Assembly (NCBI GenBank): GCA_017303835.1
Contig: JAFLBI010000001.1
Span: forward strand, 1,736,001-1,800,000
Reading direction: 5' to 3'
Origin: Chitinophagales bacterium
GTDB taxonomy: Bacteria > Bacteroidota > Bacteroidia > Chitinophagales > Chitinophagaceae
DNA: 64,000 nucleotides
The notes under the pieces are model-generated. The model was given only the letters and a program-made list of their open reading frames with translations, had not been told where the DNA came from and made no database searches. Positions within the stretch are counted from its first letter, which is position 1, and every line of letters begins with the position of its first letter. Made by a program: the position numbers and the translations under genes. Positions 44,906-54,332 of the stretch are shown here, in pieces.

Positions 44906-47900
44906 ATGAAGGCTCCCTACTTCAAATGGATAACGTTTGCCATATTCTGTGTGGTAGTGATGTCGTTTCTGTTTATTTACGTTACAGCCAGCAACAAACT
45001 CAAGAAGAACTACGAGAAAAGTCTCACGCATCAGAATCTCTTATTGATCATGCGCGACTTATCAGATATCAAAGAATCTGTGCATGCTAATGACATCGTT
45101 ATCCGTAAAGCTCTACTACCTGATACTAAAAGCGATAGCTTAATTCTGGAGGTAGCGAGCTTACAAAATAAGAACAGGGTTAGCGTCATAAAAATTGATT
45201 CCCTCCTACTAACAATACCAATAGCACTTGAATTATCTGGTATTGACAGCTTAGCAAACGATCTGCACAAACAAGCCATTCGCATAATACAAATTCGAAA
45301 GGCTAAGCAACCCGAAACAAACGCTTTAGAAAATTGGCTAAACACGGAATTAGCACTTAACAATCATGTAATGTCGATTGAGAACACGATACGCAACTTA
45401 CTCTACGAAAATCATGACTCAGAGAGTAGCTTGTACAACAATACCGTTCGTGAAGTCAGGAATATTGGTATTTTCTCATTAGCCATTCTATTAATTCTGC
45501 TCGTTTATCTCTTCTTTAATATCAGAAGCTTACAAGACAATATTGGAAGAAATAAATACCTCGCTACTGTTACCAGTAATAGCAATGAAGCCATTTTTGG
45601 AGCGGATCCATCATTTAAAATCAACTTATGGAATAAAACCGCCGAAGAATGGTATGGCCCATCAGAACTGGAAATGCTGGGCACAAATATCTTTGAACTG
45701 ATCAGCAGATTTACAGTAGATGCGGGAGGACTAAAAGAGTATTTATTAGAGGAGAATAAAACAAAAAATAAAATCAGCTTTCAAACAACTGATTATAAAA
45801 AAGATGGTACCATTTTCTATACCCTGAACACAATTACTAAGCTATTTAACGCTGATGGGCAATTAGAGAATTATGTATGTACTTCGAAAGACATAACAGA
45901 TATTGTTAAGCTGCAACACCAGTTAGAGCAGGCCAATGAGCAACTGATGACAGAACTATTGCTCAGAAAGAAAGAACTGCTGGAATACAATGAGCGCATC
46001 ACAGATGGTATTATCTCCCTCGATAATAATTTTGAAATCACCTATGCGAATCAATATGCAAAGAATTTATTGGGCGGGGATGATGTAATCGGCAAGAAGC
46101 CTTGGTATAGATCGAATGACGAAGGACTTATAGAAAGATTAGAGTCCTTAGTAAAACGAGTTTTTGATCAAAAACGGAATATCACTTTCGATTACTACCT
46201 GAATGGTTTTGATAAATGGATGCAATTCAATGCTTATCCTTCCGAAAACGGTATATCGTTTTTCTTCAAAGACACAACCAAACAAAAAGAAGCAGAACTC
46301 GCGCTAAAGCAAAGCGAAGAAAAATACAGATCACTGATTGAAAATAGTCCGGACATCATTGCCGTAACAGATGAAAATGGCTATATCTGGGATTGTAATG
46401 GTGCTGTTGAAAAATCAACCGGCTATACGCCTCAGCAAGCCATCGGAAAACATCTGTACGATTTCATGTTGCCAGAGGACGTACAATATTATCCACTGCA
46501 ATATCATGAAGTACCTGAGACTGGCTTTTTATTTTCACAAAGAAGGGGCGTAAGAAAAGACGGTACAGTAGTTCACTTTGAAATCAGGGTATCGAGAATG
46601 GCTGATAAAAAATTATTAGCCATCTTGACAGATATCTCCTACAGGGAAATGCTGCAGAAGAACTTAACTGAAAATAATGCACGACTGGATTTCTTATACA
46701 TGAATACACCTTCCTATATCGTTTCGCTGGATAAAGAAGGCAACATATTGGATCTGAATAAGAATATTGATGTATTCCAAAGAGAGCATGTAATCGGCAA
46801 AAACCTCTTAGGCATTCTGCCCGAAAATATGCAGCAGGAAACAAAAGAAACGCTTCAAGAAGTAATTGAAACCAGGGCAACTGTTTATAGACAATTTAGT
46901 TATATCAGCAGTACCGGTCAGAAATTCTGGTTCAGCAGTATTCTGAAACCAATTATTAAGGATGATACTGTTACCGGTATCATTACCAATACATCTGATA
47001 TCACTACCATCAAGGAACAAGAAAAAGAATTGTCTAAAACCAAACAAAGACTGGAGAAAATTCTCGAAAGTGTTCCTGCGTTTATTGCTGAGCTGGATGA
47101 ATTTGGCAATATCATTACCATTAACAAGAGCAGAACAGGCAAAACACCTGAAAGCCTGATAGGCCACCCACTGGCAGAATGTGTAGAATTTGCAGACGAT
47201 GGCAAAATCAATATAGCAGTTAAACAATGTTTGGAAAAGCAGGAAACAATAGAGCTTGAACTGACAGTTAATTTATCTGACAGCGAATTACCAATCATCT
47301 ATCTCTGTAATTTTCTACCGCTGGTAAACAATGGGAAAAACAACCATCAGACTGTTTTGCTTACCGCATTTGATATATCGGAAAGTCGCCGTAAAGAAGC
47401 TGAAGTAAGAAGGTTGGATGACATCATCAAAGCCAGTCCGGCATGGGCGGCTATTGCAGATGTATCCGGGAAACTTGTTTTCATGAACAACGCCATGCGC
47501 AATGCATTAGAAATCCCTCTTGACGAAGACATCAGCAATATGACTATTGGAGATGCGCATGATTCGGTAGAGTACGAGAAAATAAAAAAATATATCGCCT
47601 CTATAACAAATAACACTACTATTCAATTTGAAACTGTACATACAAGTAGGTCTGGAAAACAAATTCCTACTATGGCGGTAGTCATGAAACACTATGATAA
47701 TACCAGTGGTGAGATTCACTACTCCATGAAAGCACTTGACCTAACTGAAATCAATAAAAAAACTGAAGAAGTTAAAAGATTGGCAGATATCATCGACAAC
47801 ACTGAAGCCATTGTTGGCATTGGTGATCTTGAAGGTGGTATCATCTTTTTAAACAGATCAGGAAGAAGGATTCTTGGATTTGGCGAAAATGAAGACCTCA

Positions 47901-48805
47901 CAAAAATGAATATCAGAGATCTTCACTCAGATGTGATGAAGGAAAGATTAGAAGCTATTGCCTTACAAGAAGCCATGAAGCATGGTAGCTGGACAGGCGA
48001 AAGTGTTATCGTTGACAAATCAGGCGTTGAAATACCCATCAAACAGGTAATAGTTTTACACAAGGATAAGCATGGCAAACCCACCTATCTGTCAACAACA
48101 GCTATTGATATCCGGGAAGAAAAAGAAGCAGCCGCAAAACTGGCTACAGCAAATGAGGATCTGCGCAATCTGGCAACACACTTACAGGAAATCAGGGAAG
48201 AAGAAAGAGTGGAAATAGCCAAGGAAATACATGATGAACTGGGCCAGAAACTGGCAGTGCTCAAAATGGAATCAGCATTCACCGAGAAGAAATTGGTTAA
48301 AGAACACCAGATTCAAAAACACGCTTTTCAAAGTATCAATACATTAATTGACGACACAATTCAAATATCCAGAGAATTATACAATAACCTTCGCCCAACT
48401 ATGTTGAATGAGCTTGGCCTGGTTGCAACAATTACCTGGATGAAAAACACTTTGCTTAAACGCAGCGGTATCAACATAGAACTTGATCTGGCCATACCAG
48501 ACGATCGTCAGTTTTCTGAAAACATTACGATTGGCTTATTCCGTATCATTCAGGAATCAACCAATAATATCTCCAAACACGCACAAGCCAAGAATATTTA
48601 TATAGCCTTGCATGAAACAGATAATACCATCCGACTTTCTATACAAGATGATGGTATCGGTTTTGTTCCTGACACCATTGATACCAAAATGCACCATGGT
48701 GTTTTAGGTATGCGCGAAAGATCGCTTGCTATGGGTGGAAGCTTTTTACTGGATACCGCACCGGGCAAGGGCACACATATTGAAGTAGTTGTACCTTTAT
48801 CTTAA
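44906..48805 (+). CDS. Multi-PAS sensor histidine kinase (HisKA_3 / NarX type)
   Basis: Membrane sensor kinase of 1299 aa. Two membrane helices (about residues 8-30 and 188-207) bracket a ~155-residue periplasmic domain. Seven PAS-like units follow, starting near residues 220, 365, 475, 595, 715, 835 and 950. The kinase core is of the HisKA_3 group, with the phospho-acceptor His in EIAKEIHDELGQKLAVLKME (near residue 1109), an HATPase N-box ESTNNISKHAQAKN (near 1213) and G-box DDGIGFVP. Kinases of this group normally pair with LuxR-type response regulators, but none lies next to it. Input signals are unknown. Confidence 0.92.
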   Translation: MKAPYFKWITFAIFCVVVMSFLFIYVTASNKLKKNYEKSLTHQNLLLIMRDLSDIKESVHANDIVIRKALLPDTKSDSLILEVASLQNKNRVSVIKIDSLLLTIPIALELSGIDSLANDLHKQAIRIIQIRKAKQPETNALENWLNTELALNNHVMSIENTIRNLLYENHDSESSLYNNTVREVRNIGIFSLAILLILLVYLFFNIRSLQDNIGRNKYLATVTSNSNEAIFGADPSFKINLWNKTAEEWYGPSELEMLGTNIFELISRFTVDAGGLKEYLLEENKTKNKISFQTTDYKKDGTIFYTLNTITKLFNADGQLENYVCTSKDITDIVKLQHQLEQANEQLMTELLLRKKELLEYNERITDGIISLDNNFEITYANQYAKNLLGGDDVIGKKPWYRSNDEGLIERLESLVKRVFDQKRNITFDYYLNGFDKWMQFNAYPSENGISFFFKDTTKQKEAELALKQSEEKYRSLIENSPDIIAVTDENGYIWDCNGAVEKSTGYTPQQAIGKHLYDFMLPEDVQYYPLQYHEVPETGFLFSQRRGVRKDGTVVHFEIRVSRMADKKLLAILTDISYREMLQKNLTENNARLDFLYMNTPSYIVSLDKEGNILDLNKNIDVFQREHVIGKNLLGILPENMQQETKETLQEVIETRATVYRQFSYISSTGQKFWFSSILKPIIKDDTVTGIITNTSDITTIKEQEKELSKTKQRLEKILESVPAFIAELDEFGNIITINKSRTGKTPESLIGHPLAECVEFADDGKINIAVKQCLEKQETIELELTVNLSDSELPIIYLCNFLPLVNNGKNNHQTVLLTAFDISESRRKEAEVRRLDDIIKASPAWAAIADVSGKLVFMNNAMRNALEIPLDEDISNMTIGDAHDSVEYEKIKKYIASITNNTTIQFETVHTSRSGKQIPTMAVVMKHYDNTSGEIHYSMKALDLTEINKKTEEVKRLADIIDNTEAIVGIGDLEGGIIFLNRSGRRILGFGENEDLTKMNIRDLHSDVMKERLEAIALQEAMKHGSWTGESVIVDKSGVEIPIKQVIVLHKDKHGKPTYLSTTAIDIREEKEAAAKLATANEDLRNLATHLQEIREEERVEIAKEIHDELGQKLAVLKMESAFTEKKLVKEHQIQKHAFQSINTLIDDTIQISRELYNNLRPTMLNELGLVATITWMKNTLLKRSGINIELDLAIPDDRQFSENITIGLFRIIQESTNNISKHAQAKNIYIALHETDNTIRLSIQDDGIGFVPDTIDTKMHHGVLGMRERSLAMGGSFLLDTAPGKGTHIEVVVPLS

Positions 48806-48815
48806 ATCGTTTACC

Positions 48816-49373
48816 ATGTTCAAGAAGCTTTTGCTGGGATTAATTTCCGGACTACTCGTGTATAGTTGCACACCCGTTATTAAAGTGGTGGCTGAAACCA
48901 GCCCCGGCGCTAACCTTAGTCAATACAAAAGTTTTGCTTTCTACCAACTCTCTGCTCAAGGTGATACCATCAGCAAGGGTTTTACAGAAAGGGTAGAATT
49001 GTTTAAACAAGCGATCACAAAAGAACTCAATAACAGGGGTCTGACAGTAAAACAATCGCAGGCCGATTTATTGGTGAACATTGGTATTGCCATTGAAGAA
49101 AAAATACAAACCAGACAAACCAATTTCATGCAAGATGGCGCACCCTATTATGTTGGTCAGCGCAACTACAAATGGAAAAGCCAGAATATTGAAGTAGGCA
49201 GGTATCGGGATGGTACAGTAACCATACACCTGGTTGATGCCAAAGCCAATGAAATGGTTTGGCAGTCTACTGCCGAAGGTGTGCTGCCAGGTAATAATGC
49301 AAAATTGCCGGAAGCCATTCAAAAAGCCGCTACTGCCCTATTCAGTAAATATCCCGTTGCACCTAAATCATAA
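48816..49373 (+). CDS. DUF4136 lipoprotein
   Basis: Lipoprotein of 185 aa with lipobox LLVYSC (Cys near residue 18). The mature part fits DUF4136: a TSPGANLSQYKSFAFY start, NNRGLTVKQSQADLLVNIGIAIEEK in the middle, and VDAKANEMVWQSTAEGVLPG near the end. Function is unknown; members are envelope lipoproteins. The frame is open 9 codons upstream into the kinase gene, but the Met at 48816 gives the proper lipoprotein signal. It starts 10 bases after the kinase stop, so the two may be cotranscribed. Confidence 0.85.
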   Translation: MFKKLLLGLISGLLVYSCTPVIKVVAETSPGANLSQYKSFAFYQLSAQGDTISKGFTERVELFKQAITKELNNRGLTVKQSQADLLVNIGIAIEEKIQTRQTNFMQDGAPYYVGQRNYKWKSQNIEVGRYRDGTVTIHLVDAKANEMVWQSTAEGVLPGNNAKLPEAIQKAATALFSKYPVAPKS

Positions 49374-49407
49374 AAAAATCCCCCTGCGATACCGTAGGGG
49401 GATTTTT
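49374..49407. terminator. Bidirectional terminator
   Basis: AATCCCCCT (49377-49385) pairs with AGGGGGATT (49396-49404), with an A run on the left and a T run on the right. It serves both the DUF4136 gene and the convergent PDH E2 gene. Confidence 0.88.
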
Positions 49408-49422
49408 CTTTCAGTGTATTCT

Positions 49423-51066
49423 TTACACCAGCATACGCAGTGGCTCTTCCAGCAAAGACTTTAAAGTCTGCAGGAAAGCAGCGCCTGTTGCACCATCCAC
49501 TACACGATGGTCGCAGCTCAGTGTTACTTTCATAATATTACCCGGTACAACAGCACCGTTCTTCACTACAGGTACTTGTGCAATACCACCTACCGCCAGA
49601 ATACATGCATCTGGTGGATTGATGATCGCAGTAAACTGATCAATACCAAACATACCCAGATTAGAAATGGTGAATGTGCTTCCTTCCCAATCTGCCGGTT
49701 GTAATTTCTTATCCTTTGTACGCTGTGCATAGTCTTTCACCTGTGTGGCAATCTGACTCAGGCTCAATGAATCTGCAAAACGAACCACAGGCACCAAAAG
49801 CCCTTCATCAACAGCAACTGCTACACCGATATTCACGTGATGGTTAATGCGAATGGTATCGCCCAACCAACTGCTGTTAACTTTAGGATGTTGCTTCAAC
49901 GCAACTGCTGTTGCTTTCAGCACCATATCATTAAAGCTGATCTTGGTCTTACTGGTTTCATTGATACGTGTTCTTGCAGCAACGCAAGCATCCATATCAA
50001 TGGTCATGGTGAGGTAGAAATGTGGCGCCGTAAACAGACTCTCACTCAGTCGACGCGCAATCGTCTTACGCATCTGACTTACAGGAACATCTTCAAATGA
50101 TACCTGACCAACTGCAGTTACTACTGGTGCTGCACTTACTGCAGGAGCCGTAGCAGTTGCAGGCGCAGCAGCTGGAGTATACTGTTCAATATCGGAACGC
50201 ACAATACGACCATGATCGCCTGTGCCTTTTACATAACGTAAGTCAATACCTTTTTCAGCAGCTAATTTTTTTGCTAATGGAGAAGCAAAGATTCTACCAT
50301 CATTCACCACTACTGGGGCAGCAGCAGGTGCAGGTGCTGGTGCTGCTGCAGGCGCACTTGCAGGAGCCGCACTTGGTGCAGGCGTTGCAGCAGGTGCAGC
50401 GCTACCACCAGATTTAGCGGCAGCTACAATAGCCGTAATATCCATACCTGCTTTACCAATGATGCACAACAAATCATTCACCTGAATTTTTTCACCAGGC
50501 CTAGCACCCTGATATAACAAGACACCATCCTTATAGCTTTCCAGCTCCATGGTGGCTTTATCAGTTTCAATTTCAGCCAACACTTCACCCTTCTTCACTG
50601 CATCACCCACTTGCTTTTGCCATGAAGCAATGACACCTTCTGTCATAGTATCGCTCAGGCGTGGCATCAACACCACTTCTTCCAAAGCGGAGATATCCAA
50701 ACCATTGCTTGCAGCTGGTGCTGCAACACGTTCAGCTGCAGGTGCAGCAGGCATGGTTACAGTAACTGCAGGAGCAGCTGCTGCCGCACCACCACTATGC
50801 TGTGCAACCAATGCGGATACATCTTCTCCGGCCTTTCCCAAAATAGCGAGCAGGTCATTCACCTGCAGTTTGCCATTCTTTTGGGTACCAATATGCAAGA
50901 GCACACCTTCCTGGTAGCTTTCCAGCTCCATGGTGGCTTTATCTGTTTCGATTTCTGCTAACAAATCTCCTTTCTTCACAGTATCGCCCACTTGTTTGTG
51001 CCAGGCAGCAATGACCCCTTCGGTCATCGTGTCGCTCAAACGGGGCATGAGAATCACTTCAGCCAT
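49423..51066 (-). CDS. Pyruvate dehydrogenase E2, dihydrolipoamide acetyltransferase
   Basis: E2 core of a 2-oxo-acid dehydrogenase complex, 547 aa. Two lipoyl domains carry the lipoylated Lys in ETDKATMELESY (near residues 43 and 172), joined by Ala/Pro-rich linkers; a peripheral-subunit-binding domain follows (SPLAKKLAAEKGIDL ... GDHGRIVRSDIEQ, near 265-300), then the acyltransferase domain ending in the catalytic DHRVVDGATGAAFL. The linker composition and two identical-type lipoyl domains favour the pyruvate complex. The E1 and E3 genes are not in the window. It is monocistronic, with a bidirectional terminator. Confidence 0.92.
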   Translation of the reverse strand: MAEVILMPRLSDTMTEGVIAAWHKQVGDTVKKGDLLAEIETDKATMELESYQEGVLLHIGTQKNGKLQVNDLLAILGKAGEDVSALVAQHSGGAAAAAPAVTVTMPAAPAAERVAAPAASNGLDISALEEVVLMPRLSDTMTEGVIASWQKQVGDAVKKGEVLAEIETDKATMELESYKDGVLLYQGARPGEKIQVNDLLCIIGKAGMDITAIVAAAKSGGSAAPAATPAPSAAPASAPAAAPAPAPAAAPVVVNDGRIFASPLAKKLAAEKGIDLRYVKGTGDHGRIVRSDIEQYTPAAAPATATAPAVSAAPVVTAVGQVSFEDVPVSQMRKTIARRLSESLFTAPHFYLTMTIDMDACVAARTRINETSKTKISFNDMVLKATAVALKQHPKVNSSWLGDTIRINHHVNIGVAVAVDEGLLVPVVRFADSLSLSQIATQVKDYAQRTKDKKLQPADWEGSTFTISNLGMFGIDQFTAIINPPDACILAVGGIAQVPVVKNGAVVPGNIMKVTLSCDHRVVDGATGAAFLQTLKSLLEEPLRMLV

Positions 51067-51176
51067 AACGATTGCTTCTTTGCTTTAAAATTGAGCCGTG
51101 AAATTAAGGTAAAATGGCATAGCGGGCAATGCAGGTGCTGATTTTGTGGATGATACGGCTAAAACCTTGAACATCA

Positions 51177-51208
51177 AACAAAAAGGGATGTCTGAGACAC
51201 CCCTTTTC
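51177..51208 (-). terminator. Terminator of the isocitrate dehydrogenase gene
   Basis: AAAAGGGATGTC (51181-51192) pairs with GACACCCCTTTT (51196-51207) with one mismatch and a TGA loop; on the minus strand it is followed by T residues. Confidence 0.82.
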
Positions 51209-51225
51209 CAGCATTATTTTCAGTC

Positions 51226-52680
51226 TTACTGACCCTGTGCCAAACTATAGGCTTTTTTACCACCCCACATATTCAGTACTTCTGTAGAACAGATCTTGAA
51301 ATCGGCCATGGTACGCTTATAGAGTTCCAGAATATCTACTTGGGTCAGCGGGGCATCACCCACACTCTCAAAACGGCAACGGTATTGGTTCACCAGATTG
51401 GTGAAAACAGAACCCTTGGGCCATACCTGGGTACCACGGTTACTGATGGTCACCAGCTTGAACAGATCACCACAATGTGCCAGCAGTTTTTCTGCTACGG
51501 CAGTAGGCTGCTCAAAGCTTTCGATGAATAAATCCACACCCACAATTACTTCATCCTCGGTTTCCTTGGTCATGATCAATGGGTTCTCTTCCAGTTTGAA
51601 CACGGTTGGTGTAACCGGTGCATCTGGCAATTCAGGTCTTGGATTGTGCGCAGGCTTTTTGCCAAAATTATCGATGATGGCCTGTGCAAATTCTGTTGTA
51701 TTCAAAGCGGGTTTCGACTTATCACCGAAATCACCTGTTCTGTAACCCTGCTCCAATGTGTACAACAAAGCATTCTCAATCATCGCAGCGCTCTGGCGTA
51801 AACCCAGGTGACGCAGCATACCGAAACCACTCAGCAACAAAGCTGTTGGGTTGGCAATATTTTTTCCGGCGATATCCGGTGCGGTACCGTGTACTGCTTC
51901 AAAGATGGAGATATGATCACCAATATTGGCTGAAGGCGCAAAACCCAATCCACCAACCAATCCGGCACACAAATCACTCACGATATCACCCTGCAAATTC
52001 GTCAACACCACCACATCAAATTCATTGGGGCGGCTCACCAATTTCATACAGAGATCATCCACAATCACATCATCTGCTTTCAGCTCGGGATAATCCTTGG
52101 CCACTTCATAAAACACTTCTAGGAAAAGGCCATCGGTAATCTTCATGATATTGGCCTTGTGCCCGCAGGTAATGCGCTTGGCACCTTTTTTCTTGGCCAT
52201 TTCAAATGCATACTTAATCACCTGCATGCTGCCGGGACGGGTAATGAAACGACGGCTCAGTGCCACATCATGCGTGAGCATGTGCTCAATACCACCATAA
52301 GTATCTTCAATGTTCTCACGAACAATGGTTACATCAATAGGAATACCTGCTTTGCTAAATACTGTGTCAACACCATGCAGGGTCTGGAAGCTGCGCTTAT
52401 TGGCATAAGTATTCCAGGTTTTACGAGCGGTTACATTCACGCTCTTCACACCCTTACCCTTAGGTGTTTCCATGGGCCCCTTGAACAAGATGCCAAGGCT
52501 CTCGATGGTCTGCTGCGCTTCAGGCGTCATACCATTGCTGTAGCCTTTGTCGAACACCCATTTACCCATTTCAACAAATTCATATTCGAGGGGCACTTTG
52601 GCCGCATCAAATATGTGCAACACAGCGTCCATGATTTCGGGACCGATTCCATCTCCTTTAGCAACAGCAATCTTCGTCAT
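51226..52680 (-). CDS. icd: Isocitrate dehydrogenase, NADP-dependent, Thermus-like form
   Basis: TCA-cycle enzyme of 484 aa converting isocitrate to 2-oxoglutarate and CO2. The isopropylmalate/isocitrate dehydrogenase signature is intact (NLQGDIVSDLCAGLVGGLGFAPSANIG), as are VRENIEDTYGGIEH and EAVHGTAPDIAGKN. The C-terminal ~140-residue extension (about residues 345-484) resembles the long IDH form known from Thermus rather than the E. coli form. Cofactor preference is from family knowledge. A matching promoter -7 box lies just upstream (52702-52709). Confidence 0.9.
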   Translation of the reverse strand: MTKIAVAKGDGIGPEIMDAVLHIFDAAKVPLEYEFVEMGKWVFDKGYSNGMTPEAQQTIESLGILFKGPMETPKGKGVKSVNVTARKTWNTYANKRSFQTLHGVDTVFSKAGIPIDVTIVRENIEDTYGGIEHMLTHDVALSRRFITRPGSMQVIKYAFEMAKKKGAKRITCGHKANIMKITDGLFLEVFYEVAKDYPELKADDVIVDDLCMKLVSRPNEFDVVVLTNLQGDIVSDLCAGLVGGLGFAPSANIGDHISIFEAVHGTAPDIAGKNIANPTALLLSGFGMLRHLGLRQSAAMIENALLYTLEQGYRTGDFGDKSKPALNTTEFAQAIIDNFGKKPAHNPRPELPDAPVTPTVFKLEENPLIMTKETEDEVIVGVDLFIESFEQPTAVAEKLLAHCGDLFKLVTISNRGTQVWPKGSVFTNLVNQYRCRFESVGDAPLTQVDILELYKRTMADFKICSTEVLNMWGGKKAYSLAQGQ

Positions 52681-52701
52681 ACAGCTTTATTTGAAGTGGT
52701 G

Positions 52702-52709
52702 CAAAATTA
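52702..52709 (-). promoter_or_regulatory. -7 box of icd
   Basis: TAATTTTG on the minus strand, followed by C, matches TAnnTTTG exactly, 21 bases before the icd ATG; predicted leader about 16 bases. Confidence 0.55.
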
Positions 52710-52865
52710 AGCCCGGACAGCACACGGCACCGTTAATTTGCCGGAAAATATCCAAACAGGCGGTTGTAATTTCGGCCAAAGCCCCCTGCTTTTACAACTT
52801 TCCTCGCCAAAGCTTGTTATAGACTTGTAGACGGCAACCCTTAATTTTAGCCTGCAATCAATTTC

Positions 52866-53252
52866 ATGGTATCCAAAATCTCCTCAGGTGTGGAAATAAC
52901 GGTAGAGACTTTCTACCAGAGCGATTATAGCAATCCGCTCAACCATGAATTCATGTTTGCCTACCGCATTACCATCGAAAACCACAACGGATTTGCTGTA
53001 AAACTGCTGCGCAGACATTGGTTTATTTTCGATTCCAATGGCGATAAACGCGAAGTAGAAGGCGAAGGCGTGGTTGGTGTGCAGCCAGTGCTGGAACCAA
53101 ATGAACGCTATCAATATGTAAGCGGCTGCAATCTTCGCTCAGAAATGGGTAAGATGTTTGGTAATTACCTGATGGAAAATCTGAACAACAAAACCACTTT
53201 TCAGGTAAAGATCCCCGCGTTTCAAATGATTGTTCCCTTCAAGGGCAATTAA
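52866..53252 (+). CDS. apaG: ApaG-domain protein
   Basis: Protein of 128 aa that is a complete ApaG domain (fibronectin-III-like fold): SGVEITVETFYQ, FAYRITIENHNGFAVKLLRRHWFI, VEGEGVVGVQPVLEPNERYQYVSG. Homologues affect cobalt and magnesium resistance or efflux in enterobacteria; the biochemical role is unclear. The stop codon overlaps that of gldB by the four bases TTAA. Divergent from icd. Confidence 0.93.
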   Translation: MVSKISSGVEITVETFYQSDYSNPLNHEFMFAYRITIENHNGFAVKLLRRHWFIFDSNGDKREVEGEGVVGVQPVLEPNERYQYVSGCNLRSEMGKMFGNYLMENLNNKTTFQVKIPAFQMIVPFKGN

Positions 53253-54256
53253 GGCTTGTACTTACTCTCCCGGAAAATTTTAGTGGCATCTGTCTGCATC
53301 ATGTCTTGCAAACTTGTTTCAGGATGTTTTTTCATCCACGTTTCTACGATACGCTTACCACAAAACAAACCAATGAAGCCCGGAGAATCCGGACCTAAAG
53401 CCGGTGTATTGGGCCCATCATTCATGTATGGGTTTACCAGATTGGGATCTGTTGCATACAACAAATCACTATTCATAAAGAAGGACCAGATATTGGCCTC
53501 ATTTTTCAAACAACCCTTCCACTGTTTTTCAGTATAGCCCAACTTCAACGTATCTGCTGTTTCCGGCAAAAGATAATCCAGCAATACAGCACGTTTACCC
53601 GCTTCCACCATTTGTTCTACCAGTGGCCTGCCAATACTGTTATTGGGATACAAATCATCCACCATATTGCGTACACAATTCACCGCCAGATAAGCTTTAT
53701 CAAATTTTCTGGAAATGAAATAAGGATACAAGACCTGCCCTTCTTCTGTGAGGTAAGCAGGATAATCCTTGCCCATGTACAATTGTAAACCCGCTGCTAA
53801 CCCATCCGCCGTAATAATATTACCGAAGCTATTGATCGGCCCCATGAAAACATACAATCGCGATGGCATACTATACTTCGGAAAATAATGCTTGAGGTAT
53901 TTCATGGCTTGCGACAAGTCGGTTAACTGTGGTTCCAAACTTGTCCATTGTTTGCGGCTATCGCGATACAGCGAAGCATAGGTGCGGATAAAACTGGTCA
54001 GGATTTTCTTGGTGCTATCAGGATGTGGCGGCGCACCAACAATATTGTAGAGATAATCTTTGGTGAAACCGGGATGCTGGCGATTCAACTGCTCCAGTCC
54101 CTGATCAAGTTGATTGGTATCCAGACTGAAGACCGCATCATCAAAACGCACAACCTGTATAGCTGCCTTGATCTTGGAAACATCGGGCCGCTTGGGTTTT
54201 GATTCACCACAAGCCATCAGCAATAAGAACAATCCAGGAATCCAACTGTATTTCAT
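53249..54256 (-). CDS. gldB: Gliding motility lipoprotein GldB
   Basis: Lipoprotein of 335 aa with lipobox LLLMAC (Cys near residue 16). Family features are RFDDAVFSLD near the N-terminus, the QHPGFTKDYLYNIVG region, and the C-terminal GRPLVEQMVEAGKRAVLLDYLLP and GPDSPGFIGLFCGKRIVETW blocks. In flavobacteria GldB is required for gliding motility and acts with the type IX secretion/gliding machinery, though many non-gliding Bacteroidota also keep it. The frame opens 16 codons upstream but the Met at 54256 starts the lipoprotein signal. gldC, its usual partner, is not adjacent. It is divergent from nadE. Confidence 0.87.
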   Translation of the reverse strand: MKYSWIPGLFLLLMACGESKPKRPDVSKIKAAIQVVRFDDAVFSLDTNQLDQGLEQLNRQHPGFTKDYLYNIVGAPPHPDSTKKILTSFIRTYASLYRDSRKQWTSLEPQLTDLSQAMKYLKHYFPKYSMPSRLYVFMGPINSFGNIITADGLAAGLQLYMGKDYPAYLTEEGQVLYPYFISRKFDKAYLAVNCVRNMVDDLYPNNSIGRPLVEQMVEAGKRAVLLDYLLPETADTLKLGYTEKQWKGCLKNEANIWSFFMNSDLLYATDPNLVNPYMNDGPNTPALGPDSPGFIGLFCGKRIVETWMKKHPETSLQDMMQTDATKIFRESKYKP

Positions 54257-54320
54257 ACTGCGAAAAAAGTGCATTGCCCGCAAGCATTTTGTTAAAGCAG
54301 GCAAATTCGCAATTAATCAT

Positions 54321-54328
54321 GAAATTTG
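54321..54328 (+). promoter_or_regulatory. -7-like box for nadE, leaderless geometry
   Basis: GAAATTTG (weaker first positions, intact TTTG) ends 4 bases before the nadE ATG at 54333, repeating the spacing seen at rlmN, pyrD and the phosphatase gene. Confidence 0.4.
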
Positions 54329-54332
54329 CCGC

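Noticed and set aside
54114-54332. 73-residue N-terminal extension of NadE
   Set aside because: It overlaps gldB in the opposite direction, and family members start at MKIFLAQQ.
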